From NCBI GenBank assembly GCA_900554995.1, contig USJJ01000042.1, positions 1-8,265 of the forward strand: a stretch of 8,265 nucleotides of DNA, written 5' to 3'. The notes below the pieces were generated by a model that saw only the letters and a program-made list of their open reading frames with translations, searched no databases and was not told the DNA's origin. The stretch is from an uncultured Ruminococcus sp. (GTDB lineage: Bacteria > Bacillota > Clostridia > Oscillospirales > Acutalibacteraceae). This document shows, in pieces, positions 1 through 6,582 of the stretch; position 1 is the first letter of the stretch, and each line of letters begins with the position of its first letter. Both the position numbers and the translations under genes were made by a program.

Positions 1-327
1 GATAAAGCTCATATCACCCTTGATTATATTAAAAAGCTGCGGAAGTTCATCAATACTTGTTTTTCTGAGAATTTTTCCGATTCTTGTCATTCTCTCGAAA
101 TCGCTGAGCTCTTTACCGTTTCTGTCGATGAGAGCGGTAGACATGGTGCGAAACTTATATACGGTGAAAATCTTTCCGTCTTTCCCGGGTCTTTTCTGCT
201 TAAAAAGGATCGGTCCGTCACGGTTAACCGCAATGAGTGTCGCTGCAAGAAGCATAAGCGGCGACAGCACAGTCAGCAGGATAACGGCGACGAGAAAATC
301 CATTGCTCTTTTTATGTATTTATACAC
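1..327 (-). CDS. Initiating sugar-phosphate transferase (bacterial sugar transferase family), C-terminus beyond the window
   Basis: Polyprenyl-phosphate sugar-1-phosphate transferase of the monotopic PglC/WcaJ-like superfamily. The family moves a sugar phosphate from a UDP-sugar to the undecaprenyl-phosphate carrier at the inner face of the membrane, the first step of a surface glycan. The 109 visible residues show a basic start (MYKYIKRAMDF), a hydrophobic re-entrant helix around residues 10-35 with the Ser-Pro break at 22-23, the FKQKRPGKDGKIF segment, YKFRTM at 57-62 and KTSIDELPQLFN. Asp93-Glu94 match the family's catalytic dyad. The end (normally GPRP and beyond) lies past position 1. 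I chose the GTG at 327-325 because it gives the usual N-terminus. The GTG at 336-334 and the ATG at 303-301 are alternatives, and none has a strong ribosome site. It lies 30 bases after the CapD-type gene on the same strand and is probably co-transcribed with it. The sugar specificity cannot be read from this fragment. Confidence 0.9.
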   Translation of the reverse strand, partial: MYKYIKRAMDFLVAVILLTVLSPLMLLAATLIAVNRDGPILFKQKRPGKDGKIFTVYKFRTMSTALIDRNGKELSDFERMTRIGKILRKTSIDELPQLFNIIKGDMSFI

Positions 328-357
328 CCGACTCACACTTTCACTGAGTATTTTTCA

Positions 358-2232
358 TCAGTTTATTTTCGCTTCTTTATAATTAGGAACTATTGTTTTG
401 ATAATGCTTCTGACATTTTTATCAGTTGCGTTTTTTAAATTTTCCAGTTCCTTTTCAAAGAGTTTGTCATCCATTTCGACAGGCTTGGTTACAAAAATCT
501 TGTTGTTCGCCGTCATTTTTCTTTCACTGCTTTCCTCGTCGAGAACAAGCTCCTCGTAGAGCTTTTCACCCGGGCGAAGTCCCGAAAATTGTATTTCAAT
601 ATCGGTATACGGTTTGTATCCGGAAAGCATGATGAGGTTTTCGGCAAGAGTGACAATCTTTACGGGCTCACCCATATCAAGAACGAAAATTTCTCCGCCC
701 TTTGCGAGACCGCCTGCCTGAACCACAAGCTGAGCGGCTTCCGGAATTGTCATAAAATATCTTGTTATATCAGGGTGAGTAACCATAACGGGACCGCCGT
801 TTTTAATTTGTTCGGTGAAAATCGGGATAACGCTTCCGCTTGATCCCAATACATTTCCGAAACGGACTGCTGCAAAAATTGTGCTGTTTTGGCATTTGCG
901 TTCAAAATATTGAACGATCATTTCGGTTATGCGCTTGGTTGCACCCATTACGTTGGCGGGATTGACAGCCTTGTCCGACGAAATATTGACAAAACGCTTG
1001 ACATTGTATTCAACAGCAATGCTTGCAACATTGAATGTTCCGAAAACATTGTTCTTAACAGCCTCTTTCGGACTGTCCTCCATAAGAGGAACGTGTTTAT
1101 GTGCCGCCGCATGAAAAACGATTGACGGATGAAATTCATCAAATATTTCACGGAGCCTCTTCTGATCTCTTACCGAGCCGATTCTGATATCAATCTCGGG
1201 ATTGCCGTGATGGTAAGCGTCGAGCTGCTGCTTGAGAAGATAGGCATTGTTTTCATAGATATCAAAAACAACAATCTTTTTCGGATGATATTTTGAAACC
1301 TGGCGGCAAATTTCACTTCCGATTGATCCGCCGCCGCCGGTAACAAGAATAACCTGGTCGTTTATGTAGCTGCAAACATCCTTATTCAATTCAATCTCAG
1401 GTCTGGAAAGAAGGTCGGTGATATTGACATCACGGATTCTTCCTCCCTGAGATGTGTCTGTCATTTCGAGCAGACTCGGAGAAGTCTTGAGCTTACAGCC
1501 GGTTTTTACGGCAATGCGGAGGATTTCAGTTTGACGGTCACTGCCGACGGAAGGGAGACAGAGAATAATCGTATCAATCTTATATTTTTTTGCAAGCTCG
1601 GGAATCTGATCACAGGTGCCCTTGACGGGGATTCCGCGGATGCGCTTTCCTACTTTAAGAGGATTATCGTCAACCGCAATGATCGGTTTGCCGCGGGCAT
1701 AGTTGTTGACCTCAAGCTCATTTATTATAATCATACCCATATCGCCTGCACCGACGATTATTACCCTGTTGAGCTTTTCATTTTTTTTGAGAGCGCTTTC
1801 CCTGTAATATCTGCGCACAAGACGGTAACCGATCCTCATTCCTGCGACAAGGATCATTGCCACAAGTGTTCCGAAAACATAGAAAAATGCGTCAAAGCAA
1901 CCGTTTTGAAGCATCGAGGAAGCAAGGTGAAATTTAGACATAATAATGTCGATTGCAAGACCGGAAATTCCACCGATTATTGTTGCGACGGCAACGTTGA
2001 GAACTTCCCTGAGGCCTGCATATTCCCACATACTGGAGTAAATTTTAAAGGCGTAGTAGAGGACAATAAATACAGCCGTTACAGGGATTGCTCTTTGCCA
2101 GATGACGTCCATATTTTTCTGTCCGTTACCCATCAGCATAACGAGAATATAGGAAAGGTTGATTGCAAAAATGTCATAGATCATCATAAGTATGCTTTTT
2201 AAAAAGGCGCTTCGGATATCCGGCTTTCTCAT
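358..2232 (-). CDS. Membrane-bound nucleotide-sugar 4,6-dehydratase/epimerase (CapD/WbpM/PglF-type polysaccharide biosynthesis protein)
   Basis: 624 residues, full length for the membrane-anchored branch of this family, which acts on UDP-GlcNAc-type sugars using bound NAD(P) to make precursors for capsule, exopolysaccharide or protein glycans. Four hydrophobic segments lie near residues 13-34, 48-64, 80-98 and 114-133. A first Rossmann domain follows with GAGDMG at 161-166. The catalytic SDR domain has TGGGGSIGSE at 298-307, HAAAHKHVPLME at 374-385, SSDKAVNPANVMGATKR from 418, RFGNVLGSSGS at 457-467 and SGLRPGEKLYEEL at 550-562. The usual YxxxK tyrosine is replaced by Met429, with Lys433 kept, as is typical for the WbpM/PglF group. 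The start is fixed by an AGGAGG ribosome site (2248-2243) about 10 bases upstream, and the gene ends in TGA. It leads the minus-strand unit with the sugar transferase 30 bases downstream. Members of this group differ in product (4-keto-6-deoxy sugars by C4/C6 or C5 chemistry), so the exact reaction is not assigned. Confidence 0.93.
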   Translation of the reverse strand: MRKPDIRSAFLKSILMMIYDIFAINLSYILVMLMGNGQKNMDVIWQRAIPVTAVFIVLYYAFKIYSSMWEYAGLREVLNVAVATIIGGISGLAIDIIMSKFHLASSMLQNGCFDAFFYVFGTLVAMILVAGMRIGYRLVRRYYRESALKKNEKLNRVIIVGAGDMGMIIINELEVNNYARGKPIIAVDDNPLKVGKRIRGIPVKGTCDQIPELAKKYKIDTIILCLPSVGSDRQTEILRIAVKTGCKLKTSPSLLEMTDTSQGGRIRDVNITDLLSRPEIELNKDVCSYINDQVILVTGGGGSIGSEICRQVSKYHPKKIVVFDIYENNAYLLKQQLDAYHHGNPEIDIRIGSVRDQKRLREIFDEFHPSIVFHAAAHKHVPLMEDSPKEAVKNNVFGTFNVASIAVEYNVKRFVNISSDKAVNPANVMGATKRITEMIVQYFERKCQNSTIFAAVRFGNVLGSSGSVIPIFTEQIKNGGPVMVTHPDITRYFMTIPEAAQLVVQAGGLAKGGEIFVLDMGEPVKIVTLAENLIMLSGYKPYTDIEIQFSGLRPGEKLYEELVLDEESSERKMTANNKIFVTKPVEMDDKLFEKELENLKNATDKNVRSIIKTIVPNYKEAKIN

Positions 2233-2297
2233 ATCAAGGATACCTCCTAAAAAATATTTTTAAAAATCCCGATTCTACCACATATATATTCCATAAC

Positions 2298-2326
2298 ATT
2301 TTAATATAAAAAAGGGATAAAGTCAA
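2298..2326 (-). promoter_or_regulatory. Probable sigma-A promoter of the glycan-initiation unit
   Basis: Read on the minus strand, TTGACT (2326-2321) and TAAAAT (2303-2298) are separated by exactly 17 bases. This leaves a leader of roughly 60 bases before the ATG at 2232. The leader is AT-rich, and I see no riboswitch-like hairpin in it. The call rests on consensus match and position only. Confidence 0.6.
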
Positions 2327-2373
2327 GGAAATAGAATGTATTAGTTTCAAAATTGCAGGGAAAGGCGTTTTTA

Positions 2374-2402
2374 TTGACAGATTTTGTAAAATGTGATACT
2401 CT
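2374..2402 (+). promoter_or_regulatory. Probable promoter of the 101-residue orphan gene
   Basis: A perfect TTGACA (2374-2379) is followed after 17 bases by TACTCT (2397-2402), with an extended -10 TG at 2394-2395 that compensates for the weak -10 box. It lies about 28 bases before the ATG at 2431. It stands back to back with the promoter of the minus-strand glycan unit, about 50 bases apart, so the two could influence each other. Confidence 0.55.
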
Positions 2403-2430
2403 CAAATAAAAAAGAACGGAGAAAAATCCA

Positions 2431-2736
2431 ATGATTGGTTTAGGAATATGGGAAGCATCGATTAACACAATGTTTTTCAGAGGCACAGGAAGAGTAACTA
2501 TAAGCGATAATAACGGAGAGTATGATTTCAGACTTGAAGTAATAGGGGAGAATGTACCCGAATTTACGGTAAGCGATGTTACCGAGAATGGCAACACACT
2601 TTCTGCGGTTGCACAAAGCGATATGTTCAAGGGCAAAAAAATACCGGTTACCGCAACCTTTAACGGCGACGAGGTGGTCGGAACCGCAAAACTTCCGTTC
2701 CTCGGCAATATCAAGGTCAGAGGTCACAGAGTATAA
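2431..2736 (+). CDS. Small beta-rich protein of unknown function, 101 residues
   Basis: I do not recognise this protein. It is complete and free-standing: its own promoter (TTGACA at 2374) lies upstream, an ACGGAG ribosome site sits about 9 bases before the ATG, and a strong terminator follows just after its TAA. No signal peptide, membrane segment or cysteine is visible, so it should be cytoplasmic and soluble. The sequence alternates polar and hydrophobic residues with short glycine/asparagine turns (SDNNGEYDF at 25-33, TENGNTL at 51-57, FNGDEVVGTAKLPFLG at 77-92). This suggests a small antiparallel beta-barrel or sandwich. The final pattern of GD-x-x-x-GTAKLPFLGxIKVxGHR vaguely resembles small calycin-like beta-barrel domains, which is a guess from the rhythm of the sequence rather than from a recognised family. 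Base composition and codon use look like those of the neighbours. It is convergent with galU and shares a terminator with it, which gives no clue to its job. Confidence 0.8.
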   Translation: MIGLGIWEASINTMFFRGTGRVTISDNNGEYDFRLEVIGENVPEFTVSDVTENGNTLSAVAQSDMFKGKKIPVTATFNGDEVVGTAKLPFLGNIKVRGHRV

Positions 2737-2739
2737 AAC

Positions 2740-2782
2740 AAAAGCTATAATTCACACACAGCTCGGTGAATTATAGCTTTTT
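2740..2782. terminator. Bidirectional intrinsic terminator with a 16-bp perfect stem
   Basis: AAAAGCTATAATTCAC (2740-2755) and GTGAATTATAGCTTTT (2766-2781) are exact reverse complements around a 10-base loop. On the plus strand the stem runs into TTTTT and an AT-rich tail, ending the 101-residue gene. On the minus strand it runs into TTTTGTTTTAT, ending galU. It sits 4 bases after one stop codon and 14 bases beyond the other. Confidence 0.92.
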
Positions 2783-2795
2783 ATATTATGTAATC

Positions 2796-3683
2796 TTAGA
2801 ATTTGGAAACGAGATCCTTGAGATATGCTTTGAAGTCCTCGCCGATCTCGTCATGCTGAAGAGCAACCTCGCAGTTTGCTTTCATAATGCCGAGCTTGTT
2901 GCCCATATCATATCTGATGCCGTCAAAATCAAGCGCAAGAAGATCATTTTCTTTGCCGAGACGGGTAAGCGTATCCGTGAAATAAAGTTCCTCGCCCTCA
3001 GGAGTTTTTGCAAGATCCTCTGCAAGGTAATCAAATACCTGCGGCGGAGCAACAACACGGCCGAGAATCGAGTAGCAGGACATGATCTGTTCGTCGGTCG
3101 GCTTCTCGATGATGTTGTGAACGTCCATAACCTTCGGGTTGTCCTCATGGTGTGTAACATCAAGCGAGCAATACTTCGGCACGTCTTTTCTCGGAACTTC
3201 TTTAACGCCGACAACGCCCTTGCCCGTTGCTTCAAAAACATCGCAAAGCTGCTTGGTTACAGGGTATTCGTTGTTGATGATAACATCGTCGCCGTAGAGA
3301 ATTGCAAACGGCTCGTTGCCGACAAAGCTCTTTGCGCACATGATAGCATGACCGAGACCCTTTGTTTCCTTTTGACGAAGGAAATAAACGTTAGCGATAT
3401 TTGAGCAGTGGAGAACGTCCTCATAGAGCTTCTTCTTCTTGGGGTTCTTTGCAAGTTTGTCCTCAAGTTCGTAGCTGTGATCGAAATGATCCTCAATAAC
3501 ACCCTTGCCTCTGTTTGTGATTATGAGGATATCCTCAATACCTGCCGCTGCGGCTTCCTCAACGATGTACTGTATCGCAGGCTTGTCAACAATGTTGAGC
3601 ATCTCCTTGGGAACAGCCTTTGATGCGGGCAGAACTCTTGTTCCGAGACCCGCTGCGGGGATTATAGCTTTCTTAATTTTCAT
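2796..3683 (-). CDS. galU: UTP--glucose-1-phosphate uridylyltransferase GalU
   Basis: Cytoplasmic enzyme that makes UDP-glucose and pyrophosphate from UTP and glucose-1-phosphate, supplying glycolipid, teichoic acid and exopolysaccharide synthesis. At 295 residues it has the normal bacterial GalU length. The nucleotidyltransferase signature AAGLGTRVLPASKAVPKEML covers residues 10-29, with the activating Arg16 and Lys26. Also visible are KPAIQYIVEEA at 34-44, RQKETKGLGHAI at 103-114, LYGDD at 129-133 with the metal-binding aspartates, IIEKP at 191-195, and the GalU-specific end YDMGNKLGIMKAN at 258-270. The ATG at 3683 is fixed by a perfect AGGAGG (3696-3691) 7 bases away. The gene lies 17 bases after the RING/DUF2628 gene on the same strand with no room for a separate promoter, so it is probably the second gene of that operon. 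It ends at the shared bidirectional terminator. Its product feeds the kind of glycan pathway encoded at 1-2232. Confidence 0.96.
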   Translation of the reverse strand: MKIKKAIIPAAGLGTRVLPASKAVPKEMLNIVDKPAIQYIVEEAAAAGIEDILIITNRGKGVIEDHFDHSYELEDKLAKNPKKKKLYEDVLHCSNIANVYFLRQKETKGLGHAIMCAKSFVGNEPFAILYGDDVIINNEYPVTKQLCDVFEATGKGVVGVKEVPRKDVPKYCSLDVTHHEDNPKVMDVHNIIEKPTDEQIMSCYSILGRVVAPPQVFDYLAEDLAKTPEGEELYFTDTLTRLGKENDLLALDFDGIRYDMGNKLGIMKANCEVALQHDEIGEDFKAYLKDLVSKF

Positions 3684-3700
3684 AAAAAGTCCTCCTGAAA

Positions 3701-4663
3701 TCAGAAATTTATTTTATATGCAATATTCAGCAGCAGATCAGGCAGATACGCATTTATCGTAAGAGCAATTATCGGCATAATAATTGAGACGCCGCCGTTT
3801 CGCATAATTGTATATTTTACAAGTTCGGGGTCATCCGTTGCATTGTGTGCGAGATTGACCACGCGAAGCATTTTTCTCTTTAAAAGATAGTTGGCGAGCA
3901 ATGCCGCTGTGACCTGCGGAAGAATTATCCTTATCAACGCGGAAACAATAAAAAGATAATTATTGTTTTTTTCAACGATTTCCATAAATTGCTCGGAAAT
4001 CGTTTTAATTTTTTCTTTCTCCTCTGCCGTTAGAGAATCCGCACTGCTCTTGTCGGCGACTATCTCGGAAAGCTGACTTGTCAACGGAGCCGTTTGCTCA
4101 ATAAACCGCTGTTCCCAGGGGAAATTGACAAGAGATAGGACAACGGATATCGTAAGAAAAATTGCGCCCGCCTTATACAGCTTTCGGTAGAAAAACCAAA
4201 ATGGGGAGAAGAAGAATGCCGCCCAGTTCCAGGAGAGCTTCCGTCCGCTCTTTTTTTGTTTCATATATTTATGAATATATCTCGGCGAAGAATTTTGAAT
4301 AAAGTCCGCCGCCTCGCTGACACGCACCTTGCCCATATCGTCCTTCGGGTCATAGAGCACGCCACGCATAAACACCGATTCCATATTCTGCGGCGTCGCC
4401 TGAACAAACGGCTGCTTTTCGGGCTGATCCTGTGCAGGCTGCGTAGTTTCGTTCTGAACGCTGACGGGTTCGGATTTTTTCTTTCCCTCGTCGGGATCGG
4501 TCCATACGAAGCCTGTCGAGTGGAGATACTCGTTTACGCATTTATGATTTTTTTCGTAACAGCTTCGGTGCTGAGGGGTTCCGCATACGGGACAGACAAC
4601 AATGTCGTCACCGTTTTCAAGCGGTTCTCTGCAACCGTCACAGATTTTACCTGAATAATTCAT
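3701..4663 (-). CDS. RING-like zinc finger / DUF2628 membrane protein
   Basis: 320 residues, role unknown. The N-terminus carries a cross-brace-like zinc finger with Cys8, Cys11, Cys24, Cys27, His32, Cys35 and Cys42 (CPVCGTPQHRSCY at 24-36), resembling prokaryotic RING-type fingers. A polar Gln/Pro/Glu-rich linker (about 60-95) follows. Next comes a segment typical of DUF2628, YMKQKKSGRKLSWNWAAFFF from 133, leading into aromatic SPFWFFYRKLY and a membrane helix (about 162-180). A charged, probably helical loop (about 185-232) follows, then two more hydrophobic stretches near 236-262 and 291-314. The finger is therefore expected at the membrane. Ubiquitin-ligase activity should not be assumed, because prokaryotic RING-like fingers are mostly uncharacterised. 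The ATG at 4663 is preferred over a TTG at 4666 because the GGAG (4674-4671) is 7 bases away rather than 4. The gene ends in TGA 17 bases before galU, with which it is likely co-transcribed. Confidence 0.85.
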   Translation of the reverse strand: MNYSGKICDGCREPLENGDDIVVCPVCGTPQHRSCYEKNHKCVNEYLHSTGFVWTDPDEGKKKSEPVSVQNETTQPAQDQPEKQPFVQATPQNMESVFMRGVLYDPKDDMGKVRVSEAADFIQNSSPRYIHKYMKQKKSGRKLSWNWAAFFFSPFWFFYRKLYKAGAIFLTISVVLSLVNFPWEQRFIEQTAPLTSQLSEIVADKSSADSLTAEEKEKIKTISEQFMEIVEKNNNYLFIVSALIRIILPQVTAALLANYLLKRKMLRVVNLAHNATDDPELVKYTIMRNGGVSIIMPIIALTINAYLPDLLLNIAYKINF

Positions 4664-4696
4664 CAATTTACTCCGATTTTAATATTTAACAATGTT

Positions 4697-4705
4697 ATTA
4701 TAACA
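4697..4705 (-). promoter_or_regulatory. Probable extended -10 promoter of the RING/DUF2628-galU operon
   Basis: On the minus strand TG-T-TATAAT (4705-4697) gives a perfect -10 box with the TG extension, about 34 bases before the ATG. The -35 position (4725-4720, TACAAA) is poor, which an extended -10 can tolerate. A TTGACT at 4716-4711 is only 7 bases from the -10 and cannot be its -35. Confidence 0.55.
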
Positions 4706-4767
4706 CAGCAGTCAAGAAATTTGTAGCATTTTTTTGAACTTTTTGGGAAATATTATTTAAATCTTTC

Positions 4768-4796
4768 TTTACATACGGAGGATTTTACGATATAAT
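4768..4796 (+). promoter_or_regulatory. Sigma-A promoter of the prfB operon
   Basis: TTTACA (4768-4773), 17 bases, then TATAAT (4791-4796), a near-consensus housekeeping promoter, 42 bases before the prfB ATG. No further promoter of this quality was seen before the downstream genes, so the four-gene run to 8190 may depend on it. It is divergent from the RING/DUF2628 promoter about 65 bases away. Confidence 0.75.
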
Positions 4797-4838
4797 CTAT
4801 TAGTAAAATTATACGCAACAGTATAGTGAGGTAATCAG

Positions 4839-5951
4839 ATGGTACAATTTGAAGAATTAAGACTTCATCTTCTTGAATATGAGGATAAGCTCAAGGAGCT
4901 TGGTGAGGCTCTCGGTCTGGAAGAGATGAAAAAGACCGTTGCCGAGCTTGAAGCAAAGACAGCAGAAAACGGATTTTGGGACGATGTTGCCGGAACGCAA
5001 GTCGTTCTCCAGAAAATCGCATCGCTTAAAAACAAAATTCAAAAATATGAAAATCTTAAAGCAACCTATGAGGACGATCTGACCATGATCGAGCTTTCCG
5101 ACGAGGAAGAGGATCTCGATATGCTTGAGGAATGTCAGCGCAGTGTTGACGCATTTATCAAGGAGCTTGACGCTCAGACCCTCAGCACTCTGCTCTCGGG
5201 CGAGTATGACGGCAAAAATGCCATTCTCACCTTCCACGCGGGTGCAGGCGGAACGGAGGCTCAGGATTGGAATCAGATGCTTGTCAGAATGTATACCCGT
5301 TGGGGTGAGCAGCACGGCTTTAAGGTCAGCATGCTTGACTTCCTTGACGGAGACGAAGCAGGTCTTAAATCTGCCGTTCTCTGCATTGAGGGCGAAAATG
5401 CTTACGGCTATATGAAAAGCGAGGCAGGTGTTCACCGTCTCGTTCGTGTTTCACCGTTCGATTCATCGGGACGCCGCCATACGTCGTTCGCTTCTCTTGA
5501 AGTAATGCCCGAAATCGACGATACGATCGAGGTTGAGATCAATCCCGAGGATATCAGAATGGAAGTTTACAGAGCGTCGGGCGCAGGCGGACAAAAGGTT
5601 AACAAGACCTCATCTGCTGTTCGGCTTATTCATATCCCGACCAATATCGTTGTTTCGTGCCAGGTTGAAAGAAGCCAGCATCAGAACCGTGAGGTTGCAA
5701 TGAGAATGCTTAAATCGAAGCTCCTCGAAATCAAAGAGAGAGAGCATCTTGATAAAATTGAGGATATCAAGGGTGAGCAGAAGGAGATCGGCTGGGGAAG
5801 CCAGATCCGTTCGTACGTATTTATGCCCTATACCCTTGTTAAGGATCACAGAACAGGCTATGAGGTCGGCAACATCAACGCCGTTATGGACGGCGATCTT
5901 GACGGATTCATCAACGCCTACCTCAAGCAGGCTTCACTGGAAAATAAATAA
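4839..5951 (+). CDS. prfB: Peptide chain release factor 2 (RF2), frameshift-free form
   Basis: Class I release factor that reads UGA and UAA stop codons in the ribosomal A site and triggers hydrolysis of the peptidyl-tRNA. The 370 residues cover the whole family: an N-terminal coiled helical domain (about 1-110), AGAGGTEAQDW at 134-144, MYTRWGEQHGFKV at 151-163, the stop-codon-reading SPF at 205-207 in SPFDSSGRRHTSF, the catalytic GGQ at 250-252 (RASGAGGQKVNKT), and GWGSQIRSYVF at 318-328. The SPF motif separates it from RF1, which has PxT. Most prfB genes carry an in-frame UGA near codon 25-26 crossed by a +1 frameshift. Here the frame is open, with CTC GGT (4911-4916) at the equivalent place. 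The start has a TGAGGT ribosome site (4827-4832) 6 bases upstream and a strong promoter. The gene ends in TAA, 12 bases before the cyclase-family gene. Confidence 0.97.
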   Translation: MVQFEELRLHLLEYEDKLKELGEALGLEEMKKTVAELEAKTAENGFWDDVAGTQVVLQKIASLKNKIQKYENLKATYEDDLTMIELSDEEEDLDMLEECQRSVDAFIKELDAQTLSTLLSGEYDGKNAILTFHAGAGGTEAQDWNQMLVRMYTRWGEQHGFKVSMLDFLDGDEAGLKSAVLCIEGENAYGYMKSEAGVHRLVRVSPFDSSGRRHTSFASLEVMPEIDDTIEVEINPEDIRMEVYRASGAGGQKVNKTSSAVRLIHIPTNIVVSCQVERSQHQNREVAMRMLKSKLLEIKEREHLDKIEDIKGEQKEIGWGSQIRSYVFMPYTLVKDHRTGYEVGNINAVMDGDLDGFINAYLKQASLENK

Positions 5952-5963
5952 AGGGATGTTACT

Positions 5964-6566
5964 ATGAATATCATTGACATTTCAAGACCGCTTCTTACAA
6001 CCGTGGAGTATCCGGGCGATCCCGAGACGAGACTTGATACAGTCAGCTCGATCGCCGACGGAGACGAATGTAATCTTTCGGCAGTCTATGCCTGCGTGCA
6101 CACGGCAACCCACGCCGACGCACCCTGTCACTTTCTTGACGGGGCAGAGACTATTGAGGATGCCGATCTGAATAAATATATCGGCCGCTGTACGGTTATT
6201 GAGGTTCCGCCGGGAGTTATAACAGGCGAATATGTCAACAGATATTTTCCGAAAAAGTGTTCCCGTCTCCTTATAAAAGGCGATTCACAGTCATTTTTTA
6301 TGGAAAGCGCCGCTTATGAGGCGGTTGACACCGGTATATGTCTCATCGGAACGGACGCCGCATCCGTCGGAAAATCAGGCAATCAGATGAAACCGCACAA
6401 GGCTTTTCTGCAAAACGGTGTTGCAATCCTTGAAAATCTTGATCTTTCCAACGTGGCCCCGGGCGACTATTATCTTATTGCTTTGCCTGTAAAAATGGGC
6501 GCAATCGACGGCGCACCCGTCAGAGCGGTTTTAATTGACGACTATATATTGTGGAATAAAATTTGA
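5964..6566 (+). CDS. Cyclase-family metal hydrolase, kynurenine-formamidase (KynB)-like
   Basis: 200-residue cytoplasmic hydrolase of the cyclase family, whose known members include arylformamidases (N-formylkynurenine to kynurenine plus formate) and other metal-dependent amidases. The opening IIDISRPLLTTVEYPGDP (3-20) is typical of KynB-like proteins. The metal and catalytic motif is HTATHADAPCH at 46-56, giving His46, His50, Asp52 and His56. The family form HxGTHxDxPxH has Gly where this protein has Ala48. A second set follows: GTDAASV at 129-135, His145 and Glu157 (HKAFLQNGVAILENL), then AIDGAPVRAVLI at 180-191. These are the expected positions of the remaining ligands. The N- and C-termini look complete. 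A purine-rich AAAGGGA lies about 8 bases before the ATG, the gap after prfB is 12 bases and the gap to the fucosidase gene 16. No tryptophan-degradation genes are nearby, so kynurenine as the real substrate is not supported by context and kynB is not assigned. Confidence 0.85.
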   Translation: MNIIDISRPLLTTVEYPGDPETRLDTVSSIADGDECNLSAVYACVHTATHADAPCHFLDGAETIEDADLNKYIGRCTVIEVPPGVITGEYVNRYFPKKCSRLLIKGDSQSFFMESAAYEAVDTGICLIGTDAASVGKSGNQMKPHKAFLQNGVAILENLDLSNVAPGDYYLIALPVKMGAIDGAPVRAVLIDDYILWNKI

Positions 6567-6582
6567 GTAACGGAGGTCGGAA

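Noticed and set aside
1531..2202. A 223-codon open frame on the plus strand
   Set aside because: It lies wholly antisense to the CapD/WbpM-type gene, whose motifs are unmistakable. The predicted protein is Cys/His/Asn-rich with no recognisable domain and no ribosome site, so it is a shadow.
2233..2297. A riboswitch or leader attenuator ahead of the CapD-type gene
   Set aside because: The leader is short and AT-rich, and I could not find a paired stem or a terminator/antiterminator arrangement in it.
2301..2714. A 137-codon open frame on the minus strand
   Set aside because: It is antisense to the 101-residue gene and spans both divergent promoters. It is hydrophobic by chance and has no ribosome site.
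2766..3404. A 212-codon open frame on the plus strand
   Set aside because: It is fully antisense to galU and begins inside the terminator stem, with no motif or ribosome site.
4711..4716. TTGACT on the minus strand as the -35 of the RING/DUF2628 promoter
   Set aside because: It is only 7 bases from the TATAAT, far too close. The extended -10 explains the promoter better.
4857..5435. A 192-codon open frame on the minus strand
   Set aside because: It is antisense to prfB, and its composition is explained by the codon pattern of the real gene.
5964..6566. Firm assignment of the cyclase-family gene as kynB
   Set aside because: The motifs fit the wider family, but there is no tryptophan or kynurenine pathway gene nearby and the motif glycine is replaced by alanine. 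Only the family-level call is supported.
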